Below are positions 52,672-61,628 of a stretch of DNA of 64,000 bases, piece after piece. Position 1 is the stretch's first letter, and each line of letters begins with the position of its first letter. The notes beneath the pieces were generated by a model. That model was not told where the DNA came from, made no database searches, and saw nothing but the letters and a program-made list of their open reading frames with translations. Origin of the DNA: Williamsia sp. (lineage in GTDB: Bacteria > Bacteroidota > Bacteroidia > Chitinophagales > Chitinophagaceae); NCBI GenBank assembly GCA_015069695.1, contig JADCRZ010000019.1, forward strand, positions 58,448 to 122,447, given 5' to 3'. Position numbers and translations under genes: made by a program.

Positions 52672-53720
52672 TTCAATGTTAGGTGTAAATAGATCATAAA
52701 CCAGTCGTCCTGCCGGTCAATGGTCAAAACATGGGTGGAAGGATACAGCAACTCCAATCTTCTTTTTACATTGGCCAGTCCGATACCGGATGTTTTATCC
52801 TTGATCGATTTGCTTTCCTTGTATTTGTTCTTCACTTCAAAATGGAGATGATTGTCTGCTACCTTCAAATTTATATCAATTTGGGGGTGTTCTATCAGGC
52901 CGGTGCCGTGTTTAAACGCATTTTCTACAAAGGGAATAAGCAGCATCGGTTCGATGGTGTGCCAGTCTTCCCGGATGTCGAATCCTGTATTCATGTTCAG
53001 CTCCGGACCGAAGCGCTGTTTTTGCAGGTCGATGTAGTTATGCAGATACTCTACTTCACTTTTTAACAGCACACGCTCTTCGTCAGTTTCATAGAGCATG
53101 TACTGCATGAGGGAAGAAAGCTTCACCACGGTAGGTTCCAGTTCATCACTTTTTAGCCGCACCAGCGCCACGATGTTGTTCATGACATTGAACAGGAAAT
53201 GCGGACTGATCTGTGAGCGCAAAAAAGAAAGTTCGGTTTTTAAGTTCTCGCTTTGCTTTTCCCGGATAAATATATCGGCCGCTGTTTTGTCAGCAATGGC
53301 TTTGTAGGCGGCGCTCACAGCAAGCGTAAACACAAAGGGAATAAAATTGTGTTTTGCCGAGTTCAGTAAACTAAAAGGACGGTTGCTGATGAACAGATGG
53401 AAAAAAAGATCGTCTGCCAGGATCATCATACAAAAAAAGCCCAGCAGGGTAAGCACGTACAACCCGGTTTTTCTTTTGTAAACCAGCCGGGGTAAAAGGA
53501 TAGACACGTTCACATAGAAAAGAACAACCCAGAAGCAGTTCAGGGCTGTATTCAGGTAAAGAAAACTTTGCCGCCCCGGTTCTTCCCTGTGGCGGCCTCT
53601 TTCAATATCGGCACTGAAAATATAAGGAATCAGAAAAACGATCAGCCAGATCAAAACGTGCAGGGCTGCAGTTGCCCATTTCTTTTTGTCTTCTCCGCTA
53701 TTGAATGATTTCTGTTGCAT
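52668..53720 (-). CDS. LytS/YehU-type sensor histidine kinase
   Basis: 350 aa. Four predicted membrane segments in the first ~145 residues, then the His_kinase domain with His174 in RSQISPHFLFNVMNNIVAL and a compact ATPase (PFVENAFKHG, GIGLANVKRRLELLYP). It lacks a large extracellular sensor domain; the signal may be membrane-related. Cotranscribed with the LytTR regulator; the barrel gene lies 62 bp upstream on the same strand. Confidence 0.92.
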   Translation of the reverse strand: MQQKSFNSGEDKKKWATAALHVLIWLIVFLIPYIFSADIERGRHREEPGRQSFLYLNTALNCFWVVLFYVNVSILLPRLVYKRKTGLYVLTLLGFFCMMILADDLFFHLFISNRPFSLLNSAKHNFIPFVFTLAVSAAYKAIADKTAADIFIREKQSENLKTELSFLRSQISPHFLFNVMNNIVALVRLKSDELEPTVVKLSSLMQYMLYETDEERVLLKSEVEYLHNYIDLQKQRFGPELNMNTGFDIREDWHTIEPMLLIPFVENAFKHGTGLIEHPQIDINLKVADNHLHFEVKNKYKESKSIKDKTSGIGLANVKRRLELLYPSTHVLTIDRQDDWFMIYLHLTLK

Positions 53721-53782
53721 TTGTTTTGTATTGGCTGATCGCTGTTGTTTGTTCTTCTGATGATCTGTTTATGTGATTGCCG

Positions 53783-56449
53783 TTACATGCCTTGCGAGCT
53801 GCTTTCTCCTTCTGTATGCGTATTCTTGCGTTTAAACAGGCTGGCATCCAGTTTTCCGAAGCGGTAGCTGAGGGTCAGCCTCACCATCTGCGGGTCACGC
53901 AGGCGGCTGTAGTCCTGAACAAAGTAATCGCTTTCTGAATACTGATTGAAAGTTCTTGTGCGGAAAATATCATTAAAGCTTAAGATAGCTGAAGCTGCGT
54001 TGTCTTTGAGAAAGCTCTTGCGCAGGGCAATGTCGATTCCATAGAAGGGTTTGATATAACCCTGGGAGGCGCTTTGTGCCATGCCGAATCCGCCACCACC
54101 ACCGGCTCCGCCGCCGCGGCCAACGGGGGCACCGCCTTGTCCGTTGCTGCTGCTGCCGGGTAACAGCTGGGTTTTGGACTGGTACGTGCCGGAAAGCTGT
54201 ATGGTAAAGTTTGCGGGCAGCTTGAAGTTGTTGTTCCATTTTCCAAACCAGCTCCACATGGCAGTAGAGGCCACTGTTTTATCAGCTGCGTTGATTTTTG
54301 CATTGTAGATGTTTACGTTCGTGGTCATGTCCCACCATTTGGACAGGTAGTTCTGCGACGTAAGCTCCAGCCCATACGAGCGGCTGGAATTGGCATTGAT
54401 ATAGGTATTGATAATAGCTGTTTTACCGGTGAACGGATTGGTGCCTTGTTCCAGGTAGCTGGTGATCAGGTAGTCTGTTTTCTTGTAGTAAACAGAAGCC
54501 AGAAAGCTGTTGGCGCCCGTAAAGGTTTTCATATAAGAGGCTTCCAGCGAATTGGTAAACTCCGGCTTTAAGCCCGGATTGCCCTGGGTAATATTCAGTT
54601 CATCAGTATAATCGGCAAAGGGTATCAGCTGAAAGAAATTGGGCCGGTTGATGCGGCGTGTATAGCTGGCCTGCACTTCCTGTGTGGCATCCAGCTTCTG
54701 GCTAACAAACAGCGAAGGGAACAGGCTGACAGGATATTTGTTGCTGAATGTTTCACCGGTGCCGGTGAGCGTTCCTGTATAATCTGAACTTTCTGCACGC
54801 AGTCCGATCTTGTACCCAAAGTTTTTGATGCTGCTTGTAATGCTGGCATAAGCTGCATACACGTTGTCGGTATTTTTATAGTTGTTGGTGGCTGAGGGGA
54901 TAAGTTTGTAGCTGCCAAGGCTGTTGTCGAAAGTATAGTTGCTGTTGTAGTTCTCACGGCCACGGATAGCTGCTCTTATACCTGTTTCCAGCTTTACATT
55001 GCTTGAGAGCGGATCAACATAATCTGTTTGCAGCACCAGGTTGTAATCAGAACCCGAGCCCAGTATCTTCTGCAACGTTGTTCCGGCAATCGCACTTCCT
55101 GCTCCGTTGAGATACCGGTTCGTTGTATACAGCGTATTTGTTTCATTGCTGCCGCTGAAGTAGTTGATGTCGGCGGTCAGTTCCCTGCCGGCTTTGGGGA
55201 AAAGGGTTTTGGAACCAAATGTCAATCCATTGCCGCTAAAATCACGGGCGCCGGTAGAAAGGCGCTGGCTGAAGCTGCTGGTGATGCCGCTGTTAAACAG
55301 GCTGTCGGTGGCGATGCTGATCGCTTCATACGGACTCGACTTGCCGCTGGCCTTGAAGCCAGTCAGGGAAAGGGTGGTGCGGTTGGTGATAAAATAATCC
55401 AGGCCGGCACGGGCAAAAATAAAACGGCCGGTTGATTTGTCTGTATTGTCCTGGCTGATGCTGGTTTGCGGTGTTTCCAGCAAGTTCAGGCGGTCCACTG
55501 TGCCTACAGTATTTGATTTGCGCTGGTTGTAATTCACGCTGGCAAATGCATTGATCTTGCCTTCGCGCACATTGACGTCCGCACCGGTATTAACGGCACC
55601 CAACCGGTCTACGCCGGCCCGCAGGTTGCCGTTGTAGCCGGTTTTGCGGTTTTTCTTCAGGACAATATTGAGGATACCTGCACCGCCACCCGAAGCATCG
55701 TACTTGGCAGACGGGTTGGTAATGATTTCCACACTTTCAATCGCATCAGCCGGTATCTGGTCGAGGGTCAGAATGGTAGGACGTCCGTCTACAAAGATCT
55801 GGGGAGACGCATTGCGCAAGGACACGTTTCCATCCAGGTCAACATTTACAGAGGGAACATTTTTCATAATGTCTACCGCTGTCCCTCCTGTGCTGACGAT
55901 GTTCTTGTCTACATTGAATACTTTTTTGTCAATGTCCATTTTCAGGGCACCGCTTTTGGCTGTTACGGTTACGCCCTGCATCATCTGCACATCTGTTTTT
56001 AATTGAATTTTTCCCAGGTCTTTTTCAAAGCCGCCGGATGGTGCAGCTTTGGGTGCTCCGGTGCTTCCTGCTGCAGGGCGCGTGCCAACCGGCTTGAAAA
56101 AGCTGATCTCCTGTTCATACGGACTAAATCCCGTGGCTGAAACCTTTAGTGTCAAGGCGCCCCGAACGGGCAGGTCTTCAAAGGTAAAATCGCCGTTGGA
56201 TTGACTGGTGCTGCCTTTCAGCAGGACTTCTTTTGTTTTTTGGGTGGCTGAATCGAACCGGCTTTGCAGCAGGAGAACGGAGGCGTCCCCGATTCCCTTG
56301 CCATCGCTGTCTACCAGTTTTCCAAAAAGATGGCCGTTGCCGGAAGAACCCTGGAATTGTTTTCCGCCCGCGCCAGGGCCGCCGGGAGCTTGTGCCAAAA
56401 CCCATAAAGAACATGTGATCAGGCAAAGCATGGAGAGTATTTTTTTCAT
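53783..56449 (-). CDS. TonB-receptor-like outer-membrane barrel protein
   Basis: 888 aa. Signal peptide (LWVLAQA), a Gly/Gln-rich linker, carboxypeptidase-regulatory-like domain (~40-125), plug (~160-250; VDIMKNVPSVNVDLDGNVSL, QIFVDGRPTILTLDQIP, SAKYDASGGGAGILNIVLKK) and barrel. An extracellular-loop tract rich in Gly (~770-788, GGAPVGRGGGAGGGGGFG) is striking. Possibly an operon head with the two-component pair downstream (62-bp gap), which may sense its activity. Ligand unknown. Confidence 0.9.
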   Translation of the reverse strand: MKKILSMLCLITCSLWVLAQAPGGPGAGGKQFQGSSGNGHLFGKLVDSDGKGIGDASVLLLQSRFDSATQKTKEVLLKGSTSQSNGDFTFEDLPVRGALTLKVSATGFSPYEQEISFFKPVGTRPAAGSTGAPKAAPSGGFEKDLGKIQLKTDVQMMQGVTVTAKSGALKMDIDKKVFNVDKNIVSTGGTAVDIMKNVPSVNVDLDGNVSLRNASPQIFVDGRPTILTLDQIPADAIESVEIITNPSAKYDASGGGAGILNIVLKKNRKTGYNGNLRAGVDRLGAVNTGADVNVREGKINAFASVNYNQRKSNTVGTVDRLNLLETPQTSISQDNTDKSTGRFIFARAGLDYFITNRTTLSLTGFKASGKSSPYEAISIATDSLFNSGITSSFSQRLSTGARDFSGNGLTFGSKTLFPKAGRELTADINYFSGSNETNTLYTTNRYLNGAGSAIAGTTLQKILGSGSDYNLVLQTDYVDPLSSNVKLETGIRAAIRGRENYNSNYTFDNSLGSYKLIPSATNNYKNTDNVYAAYASITSSIKNFGYKIGLRAESSDYTGTLTGTGETFSNKYPVSLFPSLFVSQKLDATQEVQASYTRRINRPNFFQLIPFADYTDELNITQGNPGLKPEFTNSLEASYMKTFTGANSFLASVYYKKTDYLITSYLEQGTNPFTGKTAIINTYINANSSRSYGLELTSQNYLSKWWDMTTNVNIYNAKINAADKTVASTAMWSWFGKWNNNFKLPANFTIQLSGTYQSKTQLLPGSSSNGQGGAPVGRGGGAGGGGGFGMAQSASQGYIKPFYGIDIALRKSFLKDNAASAILSFNDIFRTRTFNQYSESDYFVQDYSRLRDPQMVRLTLSYRFGKLDASLFKRKNTHTEGESSSQGM

Positions 56450-56684
56450 AACTGAATTGTTTTAGGCTTTCAGATAAACCCAAAACTAAAATGCAGGCAG
56501 CGCGTGGAAGGGCAAGAAGCTACAAACAGAAGAAAGTTTGCTGTGAACCCGGAAAACAGGGTGTGATCCTGTTGATGGGTACAAGATCATAGCTGGGCTT
56601 GGAATAAAGGTGGCGGTATACGCACCCAGGCAGATAAGCACAACCATTGCGGCTCATCGTGCAGGAATTCATTGATTTTTTATA

Positions 56685-57413
56685 TTACAGGTATAGTTGA
56701 ACCATGTGTCTCCAGTACCGCGGCCGGTGTGCATCGTGCTGCCAGATATAGAATTGATGGGGGAGGCTTTTGTTTGTAAGCAGCTGGCTTAACTGCTGGT
56801 TGCTGAACAAGAAAGGATCGTTTTCCCCGATCACCAGGATGATTTCTGTATTGCGGACTGCATTCAGGATCGTTTCATCTTCGAGGTTGGCAACAAATTG
56901 CAGTGGCATGTTATAGTAAATGTCTTCATTGTGGTAGCCGTCAAACAAGTCTTTGAAATTGACCAGTTGATGGGTGAGGTCGTACCGTCCGCTCATGGCT
57001 ACCACTTTTGTAAAGATGTGCGGATGCCTGAAAGCAAAGTTTACGGCATGGTAGGCGCCCATGCTGCATCCGGCCACTTCCAAATCGTGGCCCCTGTTTT
57101 CGGTGCGCATAAAGGGAATTACTTCATCGAGGATGTACCGTTCATATTGCAGGTGGCGGCTGATGCGTTGGGCAGGATGGATGTGCTGGTTGTAAAAACT
57201 TTCGATGTCTATGCTGTCGACGCAAAAAAGCTGTAATTCCCCGTTATCAATCCGGTGCCGGAGGGCCTCTACAATTCTCCAGTTCTCATAATCATAAAAC
57301 CGGGCAGTGCGGGTGGGAAAAAACAAAACAGCCCGGCCACGGTCTCCAAAGATCAGCAGCTCCATGTCGCGCTGTAGCCCAGCACTGAACCATTTGTGAT
57401 ATTCTCTGTTCAT
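56685..57413 (-). CDS. Esterase (putative esterase PF00756 type)
   Basis: 242 aa, no signal peptide. Alpha/beta fold: early IFGDRGRAVLFFPT, nucleophile GCSMGAYHA (Ser), Asp in VIGENDPF, His in WQHDAHRPRYW. Acts on small acyl or feruloyl-type esters in related proteins; specificity unknown. The next hydrolase gene (57473) is on the same strand 60 bp upstream, possibly one operon. Confidence 0.85.
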   Translation of the reverse strand: MNREYHKWFSAGLQRDMELLIFGDRGRAVLFFPTRTARFYDYENWRIVEALRHRIDNGELQLFCVDSIDIESFYNQHIHPAQRISRHLQYERYILDEVIPFMRTENRGHDLEVAGCSMGAYHAVNFAFRHPHIFTKVVAMSGRYDLTHQLVNFKDLFDGYHNEDIYYNMPLQFVANLEDETILNAVRNTEIILVIGENDPFLFSNQQLSQLLTNKSLPHQFYIWQHDAHRPRYWRHMVQLYL

Positions 57414-57472
57414 CCCGGCTTACTTCATCATAAAAGTATCATACTGTCTGCTATTGGAATATGAAGGAATGG

Positions 57473-58063
57473 TTAATCATTCCGGATTTGGCTTCCAATC
57501 ACCTCTCTCCACAGCTGATACCCTTTTTCACTCAAGTGCAAGCCATCATCTACAAAGCACTCTCCATCCGGCTCTCCGGCCCCGTTCAGCATTTTTTCAA
57601 AGACATCAATAAATTGCCAGCTGCTGCTTTCCCGGATGGTGTTTTGAATCAGCCGGTTTGTGTATATGTACTGGTCTGCCATGTCCCAACGGCTCAGGCT
57701 GGGTTTTAGCGATATGAAGTAACAAGGGAGGTTGCCAAAGCGGGCTTCTATCTTGGCTGTTAGCTGAAGGAAAAATATAAATACCTCTTCAGGATGTCTT
57801 CCATCACCCAGGTCATTGTCACCCGCATATACAACCAGTTTTTTGGGCCGGTAAGGCAGCATGATCCGCTCAAAAAACCATACGCAAGCTGCCAGGGTTG
57901 AACCGCCAAACCCCAGGTTGGCAGGTTTCAACTCTTTAAAATCTTCATACAAGCTTGTCCACAAGCGTACGGAAGAGCTGCCAAAAAAAAGCGTTTCAGG
58001 ATCATATCCGATTGTCAAACGATCGTTTTCCAGACGCTTTACTTCATCTTCATACCAATACAT
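57473..58063 (-). CDS. SGNH/GDSL-type hydrolase
   Basis: 196 aa. SGNH blocks: FGSSSVRLW (catalytic Ser in block I), GFGGSTLAA (block II Gly), YAGDNDLG (block III Asn) and DGLHLSEKGYQLW (block V Asp/His). Acylesterase/lipase family; no signal peptide. The similarity of its neighbour's class suggests a pair of cytoplasmic de-esterifying enzymes. Confidence 0.88.
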   Translation of the reverse strand: MYWYEDEVKRLENDRLTIGYDPETLFFGSSSVRLWTSLYEDFKELKPANLGFGGSTLAACVWFFERIMLPYRPKKLVVYAGDNDLGDGRHPEEVFIFFLQLTAKIEARFGNLPCYFISLKPSLSRWDMADQYIYTNRLIQNTIRESSSWQFIDVFEKMLNGAGEPDGECFVDDGLHLSEKGYQLWREVIGSQIRND

Positions 58064-58475
58064 TCAGCTGTTGTATATTTATTTATTGGCCTAATTTTCC
58101 CCATGCAGGCTCGCGGGTCAGTTCAAACAAACCAACTGCTGAGCTCGAGGACAAAAATTGGTGACGTTTTTCGCTTTTCAAATAGCTGGCAGGGCTCATG
58201 TGGTAATTGAATGTTGCACATGGTCCACAACAGGCTACTTAGATGATGGATTGCACAATTTATGCCAACCGTGGAGTGAGGTCCTTCATGCTATCTGATG
58301 ACCCCGGATGCTTGTTCTTTAACGCGCAAGGGAGGTAAAGCCCATTGCAACGGACACCGGCTGTATTGAAACCGTACAGTTATTTAACTGATAATGCGTG
58401 TAAGTGGTTGATTGTTATTGAAATAGATTCCGGCATTTTCTTGGCATCCTCTTCCTGACCGCAAAAGAGGCCTGT
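58064..58475. other. 412-bp divergent intergenic region
   Basis: It separates the SGNH hydrolase and the permease gene. No protein gene, consensus promoter or long repeat was found; only short imperfect stems. Confidence 0.5.
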
Positions 58476-60893
58476 ATGTTCAGAAATTATTTAAAGATTG
58501 CCCTGCGTACTTCCTGGAGAAACAAAGGTTTTTCCGGGATCAATATATCCGGCCTGGCGATCGGGATGGCAACCTGTCTCCTGATCACCCTCTACGTGCT
58601 GAATGAGCTTAGCTATGACCGCTACAACAAAATGGCAGACCGGATCGTACGCGTGGTATTCCGCGGCACGGTTCAGGGCGGCGAGCTGCGGGAAGCCAAT
58701 GTAATGGCCCCGGTTGCCGGGGCTATGAAGCGCGATTTCCCCGAAGTGCTGGATGCAACCCGCATCCGCAGCTATGGTACACCGGCCATTACTTACAAGG
58801 AGAAAACCCTTCGCGAAGACAAGCTTGCATTTGTAGATCCCAATTTTTTCCGGCTGTTTACCCTGCCGCTCCTGCAGGGCGATACAAAAACGGCCTTACA
58901 GCAGCCCAACAGCGTGGTGATTACGCGGACCGTAGCGCAAAAGTATTTCGGACAGGAGAATCCGCTTGGAAAGGTTATTTTTTTAAAAGAACAGAACGCT
59001 TCCCTGAAAGTAACCGGACTTATTGACGAAGTACCTGCCAACAGTCATTTTCATTTTGGCTTGTTTGCTTCCATGACCAGTTTGCCCGAAGCTACGGCGC
59101 TCAACTGGATGTCATCGAACTTTTATACTTATCTCTTGTTGCCGGAAGGGTATAATTACAAACAGCTGCAAAGCAAACTGCCGCAACTGGTGGATAAATA
59201 CATTGGTCCGCAGATGGAAGGCGCCATGGGACTTACCCTGGCGCAGTACCGGCAGCAAGGCAACCAGCTTGGTTTTTACCTGCAACCCCTTGCCGCGATC
59301 CATCTGCAAGCCGGTCTGACCGGCGACATGGAGCCTTATGGTGACATCCGTTATGTATATATTTTCAGCGCGGTGGCTGTGTTTATGCTGCTGATTGCTT
59401 GCATCAACTTTATGAACCTTTCCACTGCAGCGGCTTCCAAAAGGGCCAAGGAAGTAGGCATCCGCAAAGTGATGGGCTCCCTGCGGGGACAGCTGGTAGG
59501 ACAGTTCCTGGCAGAGTCGCTGCTGCTGACCACGGTTGCTTTGCTCCTGGCTATTGCGCTGGTGTACTGGGCGCTGCCTGTATTCAATCACCTGGCAGGT
59601 GTGGACCTGCAGGCGCAGCTGACTGCCCATCCCTGGGTATGGGCCGAGCTGTTGCTGTTTGGCTTGCTGACGGGATTGTTTGCCGGCAGCTATCCGGCTT
59701 TTTTTCTATCTGCATTCAAACCGATCGCCGTGCTGAAAAGCAAGTTTTCTTCCGGCGGAAACAAAGGTTTGCGCAACGGTCTTGTCGTGTTTCAGTTCTT
59801 TATTTCTATCAGCCTGATGGTAGGCACGGCCGTCGTGTACAGACAACTTTATTATATCCAGCATAAAAAGCTGGGGTATGAAAAAGAACAGGTTGTGGTG
59901 GTGCAGAATACCTGGATGCTGGGCCCCAACCAGGGAGCTTTCCGCAACGAGCTTTTGCGCGATCCCCGCATTGCAAGCGTTGCCGCATCAGATTACTTAC
60001 CGGCCGGACCCAGCAACAACAATAACTTTTTTGTGTTTGCCGATAGCAATACTGCCCAGCTGATTAAATCGCTCCGGTACGAGGTGGATGAAAATTACCT
60101 GCCCACCCTGGGCATGCAAGTAGCCAGCGGGCGCAATTTTTCTGCCCAGTTCCCAACCGATTCGACCGGGGTAATTGTAAATGAAACAGCGGCCCGGATG
60201 TTTGGCTGGAACAGGCAGGCACTGGGACATACTATTTCGCACAAGGAAAATGATGGAACCGTACATACCTATCATGTAGTAGGTGTGGTAAAGGATTTTC
60301 ATTTCCGCTCCCTGCATGAGTTGATCTCGCCGCTGGTGATGACCCTGGGAAAAGGAGAGGGGTCGATGATTGTAAAATGCGGCAGCGCTGATGTGGCCGG
60401 ACTGCTGGGCAGCATGGGAAACAAATGGGCGTCCTTTGGTCCGGAAGGGCCTTTTTCCTACTCTTTTCTGGATGAGCGTTTTCAGGACACGTACAAGGCT
60501 GAAGTGGTGATCGGCCGCATCCTGGGTATTTTTGCGGGACTGACCATTTTTGTTGCCTGTTTGGGTCTATTTGGATTGGCCACTTTTACAGCCGAGCAGC
60601 GCACCAAGGAAATTGGCATTCGCAAGGTGCTGGGGGCCAGTGTGCCCGGAATTGTATCGATGCTGTCAAAAGATTTTTTAAAGCTGGTGCTGGTGGCCTT
60701 TGTTGCTGCGGCGCCGGTTGCATGGATGGTGATGAACCGGTGGCTGCAGGATTTTGCATACCGCACCCGGATCAGCTGGTGGCTGTTTGGTTTAGCCGCC
60801 CTGGTAGCTTCCCTTCTTACATTTTTTACCATCAGCTTCCAATCTATCAGGGCAGCAAATGCCGACCCGGTCGATAGCCTGCGCAATGAGTGA
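58476..60893 (+). CDS. MacB/FtsX-type ABC transporter permease
   Basis: 805 aa. MacB-like N-terminal signal (MFRNYLKIALRTSWRNKGFSG), one membrane segment, large periplasmic domain (~45-275), then an FtsX core with three segments (~285-405; NFMNLSTAAASKRAKEVGIRKVMG); the arrangement repeats: second periplasmic part (~430-670) and FtsX core (~675-795; TAEQRTKEIGIRKVLGASV). Eight membrane segments in all. No ATPase gene adjoins, so it must use a partner encoded elsewhere. Mechanotransmission or antibiotic/peptide export are the known roles of the family. Confidence 0.92.
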   Translation: MFRNYLKIALRTSWRNKGFSGINISGLAIGMATCLLITLYVLNELSYDRYNKMADRIVRVVFRGTVQGGELREANVMAPVAGAMKRDFPEVLDATRIRSYGTPAITYKEKTLREDKLAFVDPNFFRLFTLPLLQGDTKTALQQPNSVVITRTVAQKYFGQENPLGKVIFLKEQNASLKVTGLIDEVPANSHFHFGLFASMTSLPEATALNWMSSNFYTYLLLPEGYNYKQLQSKLPQLVDKYIGPQMEGAMGLTLAQYRQQGNQLGFYLQPLAAIHLQAGLTGDMEPYGDIRYVYIFSAVAVFMLLIACINFMNLSTAAASKRAKEVGIRKVMGSLRGQLVGQFLAESLLLTTVALLLAIALVYWALPVFNHLAGVDLQAQLTAHPWVWAELLLFGLLTGLFAGSYPAFFLSAFKPIAVLKSKFSSGGNKGLRNGLVVFQFFISISLMVGTAVVYRQLYYIQHKKLGYEKEQVVVVQNTWMLGPNQGAFRNELLRDPRIASVAASDYLPAGPSNNNNFFVFADSNTAQLIKSLRYEVDENYLPTLGMQVASGRNFSAQFPTDSTGVIVNETAARMFGWNRQALGHTISHKENDGTVHTYHVVGVVKDFHFRSLHELISPLVMTLGKGEGSMIVKCGSADVAGLLGSMGNKWASFGPEGPFSYSFLDERFQDTYKAEVVIGRILGIFAGLTIFVACLGLFGLATFTAEQRTKEIGIRKVLGASVPGIVSMLSKDFLKLVLVAFVAAAPVAWMVMNRWLQDFAYRTRISWWLFGLAALVASLLTFFTISFQSIRAANADPVDSLRNE

Positions 60894-61025
60894 GGCTAAG
60901 CACACATAATTTTACTTTCTTTTCTTCCATCCTGTTTGCCGGTATGGTGACCTGTTTAGGTTACTGGAACCGGGCTGCAACATCAAAGTAAAAGGTGGCA
61001 AAAAACATATCAAAAAGAATATTTT

Positions 61026-61041
61026 TTGCAATCGGTTGCAA
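61026..61041. promoter_or_regulatory. Operator-like site TTGCAA-TCGG-TTGCAA
   Basis: Two TTGCAA halves, each itself palindromic, around TCGG: a LacI-family-like palindrome with one centre mismatch. It overlaps the -33 element of the promoter at 61036-61065. A near-copy in the opposite orientation is at 61473-61487. Confidence 0.6.
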
Positions 61042-61065
61042 TAATCAAAATCTTCCTTATATTTA
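61036..61065 (+). promoter_or_regulatory. Promoter TTG-N19-TATATTTA
   Basis: TTG (61036-61038), 19-bp spacer, TATATTTA (61058-61065): close to the Bacteroidota consensus. The -33 element overlaps the operator-like site, suggesting repression. Confidence 0.55.
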
Positions 61066-61472
61066 ACTCGTTAAAGGCAGCTGCATCCCTTTAGCTATTG
61101 CTTTTCTGCTATCCTTTTATTTATGATTGCCAAAACTCACATGCCTATGAACAATAGAGTTACCACTGTTCCAACCAGCTTGCCTGCAGGCTGTTCATTG
61201 TTTATTTCTCCGGTTATAAATCAACTCTTTTTTACTGTACAAGGTCCACGGTATCAGCCTGTAAGTGCGTTAAGCTGGTCATGCTCTTTTGAACCAGGGA
61301 ACGGTTCCGGGTAAGCGCTGCCATCTTATTTCCTGTGCGCTGGTAACAGAAACAGTGCAGGATAAATTTCCAAACCCATCTCTTAAACAGAGATAAAGGA
61401 TTCTTGTCTCTTTCCCAACAATCAGTACATGTTTGTTGTGCCAAGCAGCACAAGACTTATTTGCTCTATAGA

Positions 61473-61487
61473 TGTAACCGATTGCAA
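61473..61487. promoter_or_regulatory. Second operator-like site (inverted near-copy)
   Basis: TGTAACCGATTGCAA; its reverse complement, TTGCAATCGGTTACA, shares 12 consecutive bases (TTGCAATCGGTT) with the site at 61026. Placed ~430 bp downstream, it could support repression loop formation. Confidence 0.55.
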
Positions 61488-61628
61488 CCGGAGCATCATC
61501 TTTTATCCTTTAAAAACCAGGATAAGGATAGTGCATGTGATTTCATGCTTATGCGCTCTTTCGATCATCGCTCTTGTTCGATATTCTCTTTAAACCATCA
61601 TTTATTATTAACCGACTAATTGAAAAAA

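Larger units (their letters stand above)
60894..61628. other. 735-bp intergenic region with promoter and operator-like pair upstream of CE15
   Basis: No supported coding frame. Contains an operator-like site at 61026-61041, overlapping a promoter (61036-61065), and a second related site at 61473-61487. The transcript from the first promoter would have a ~560-nt leader before the CE15 ATG at 61629; a weak GU-containing hairpin occurs near 60945-60965. Confidence 0.55.
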
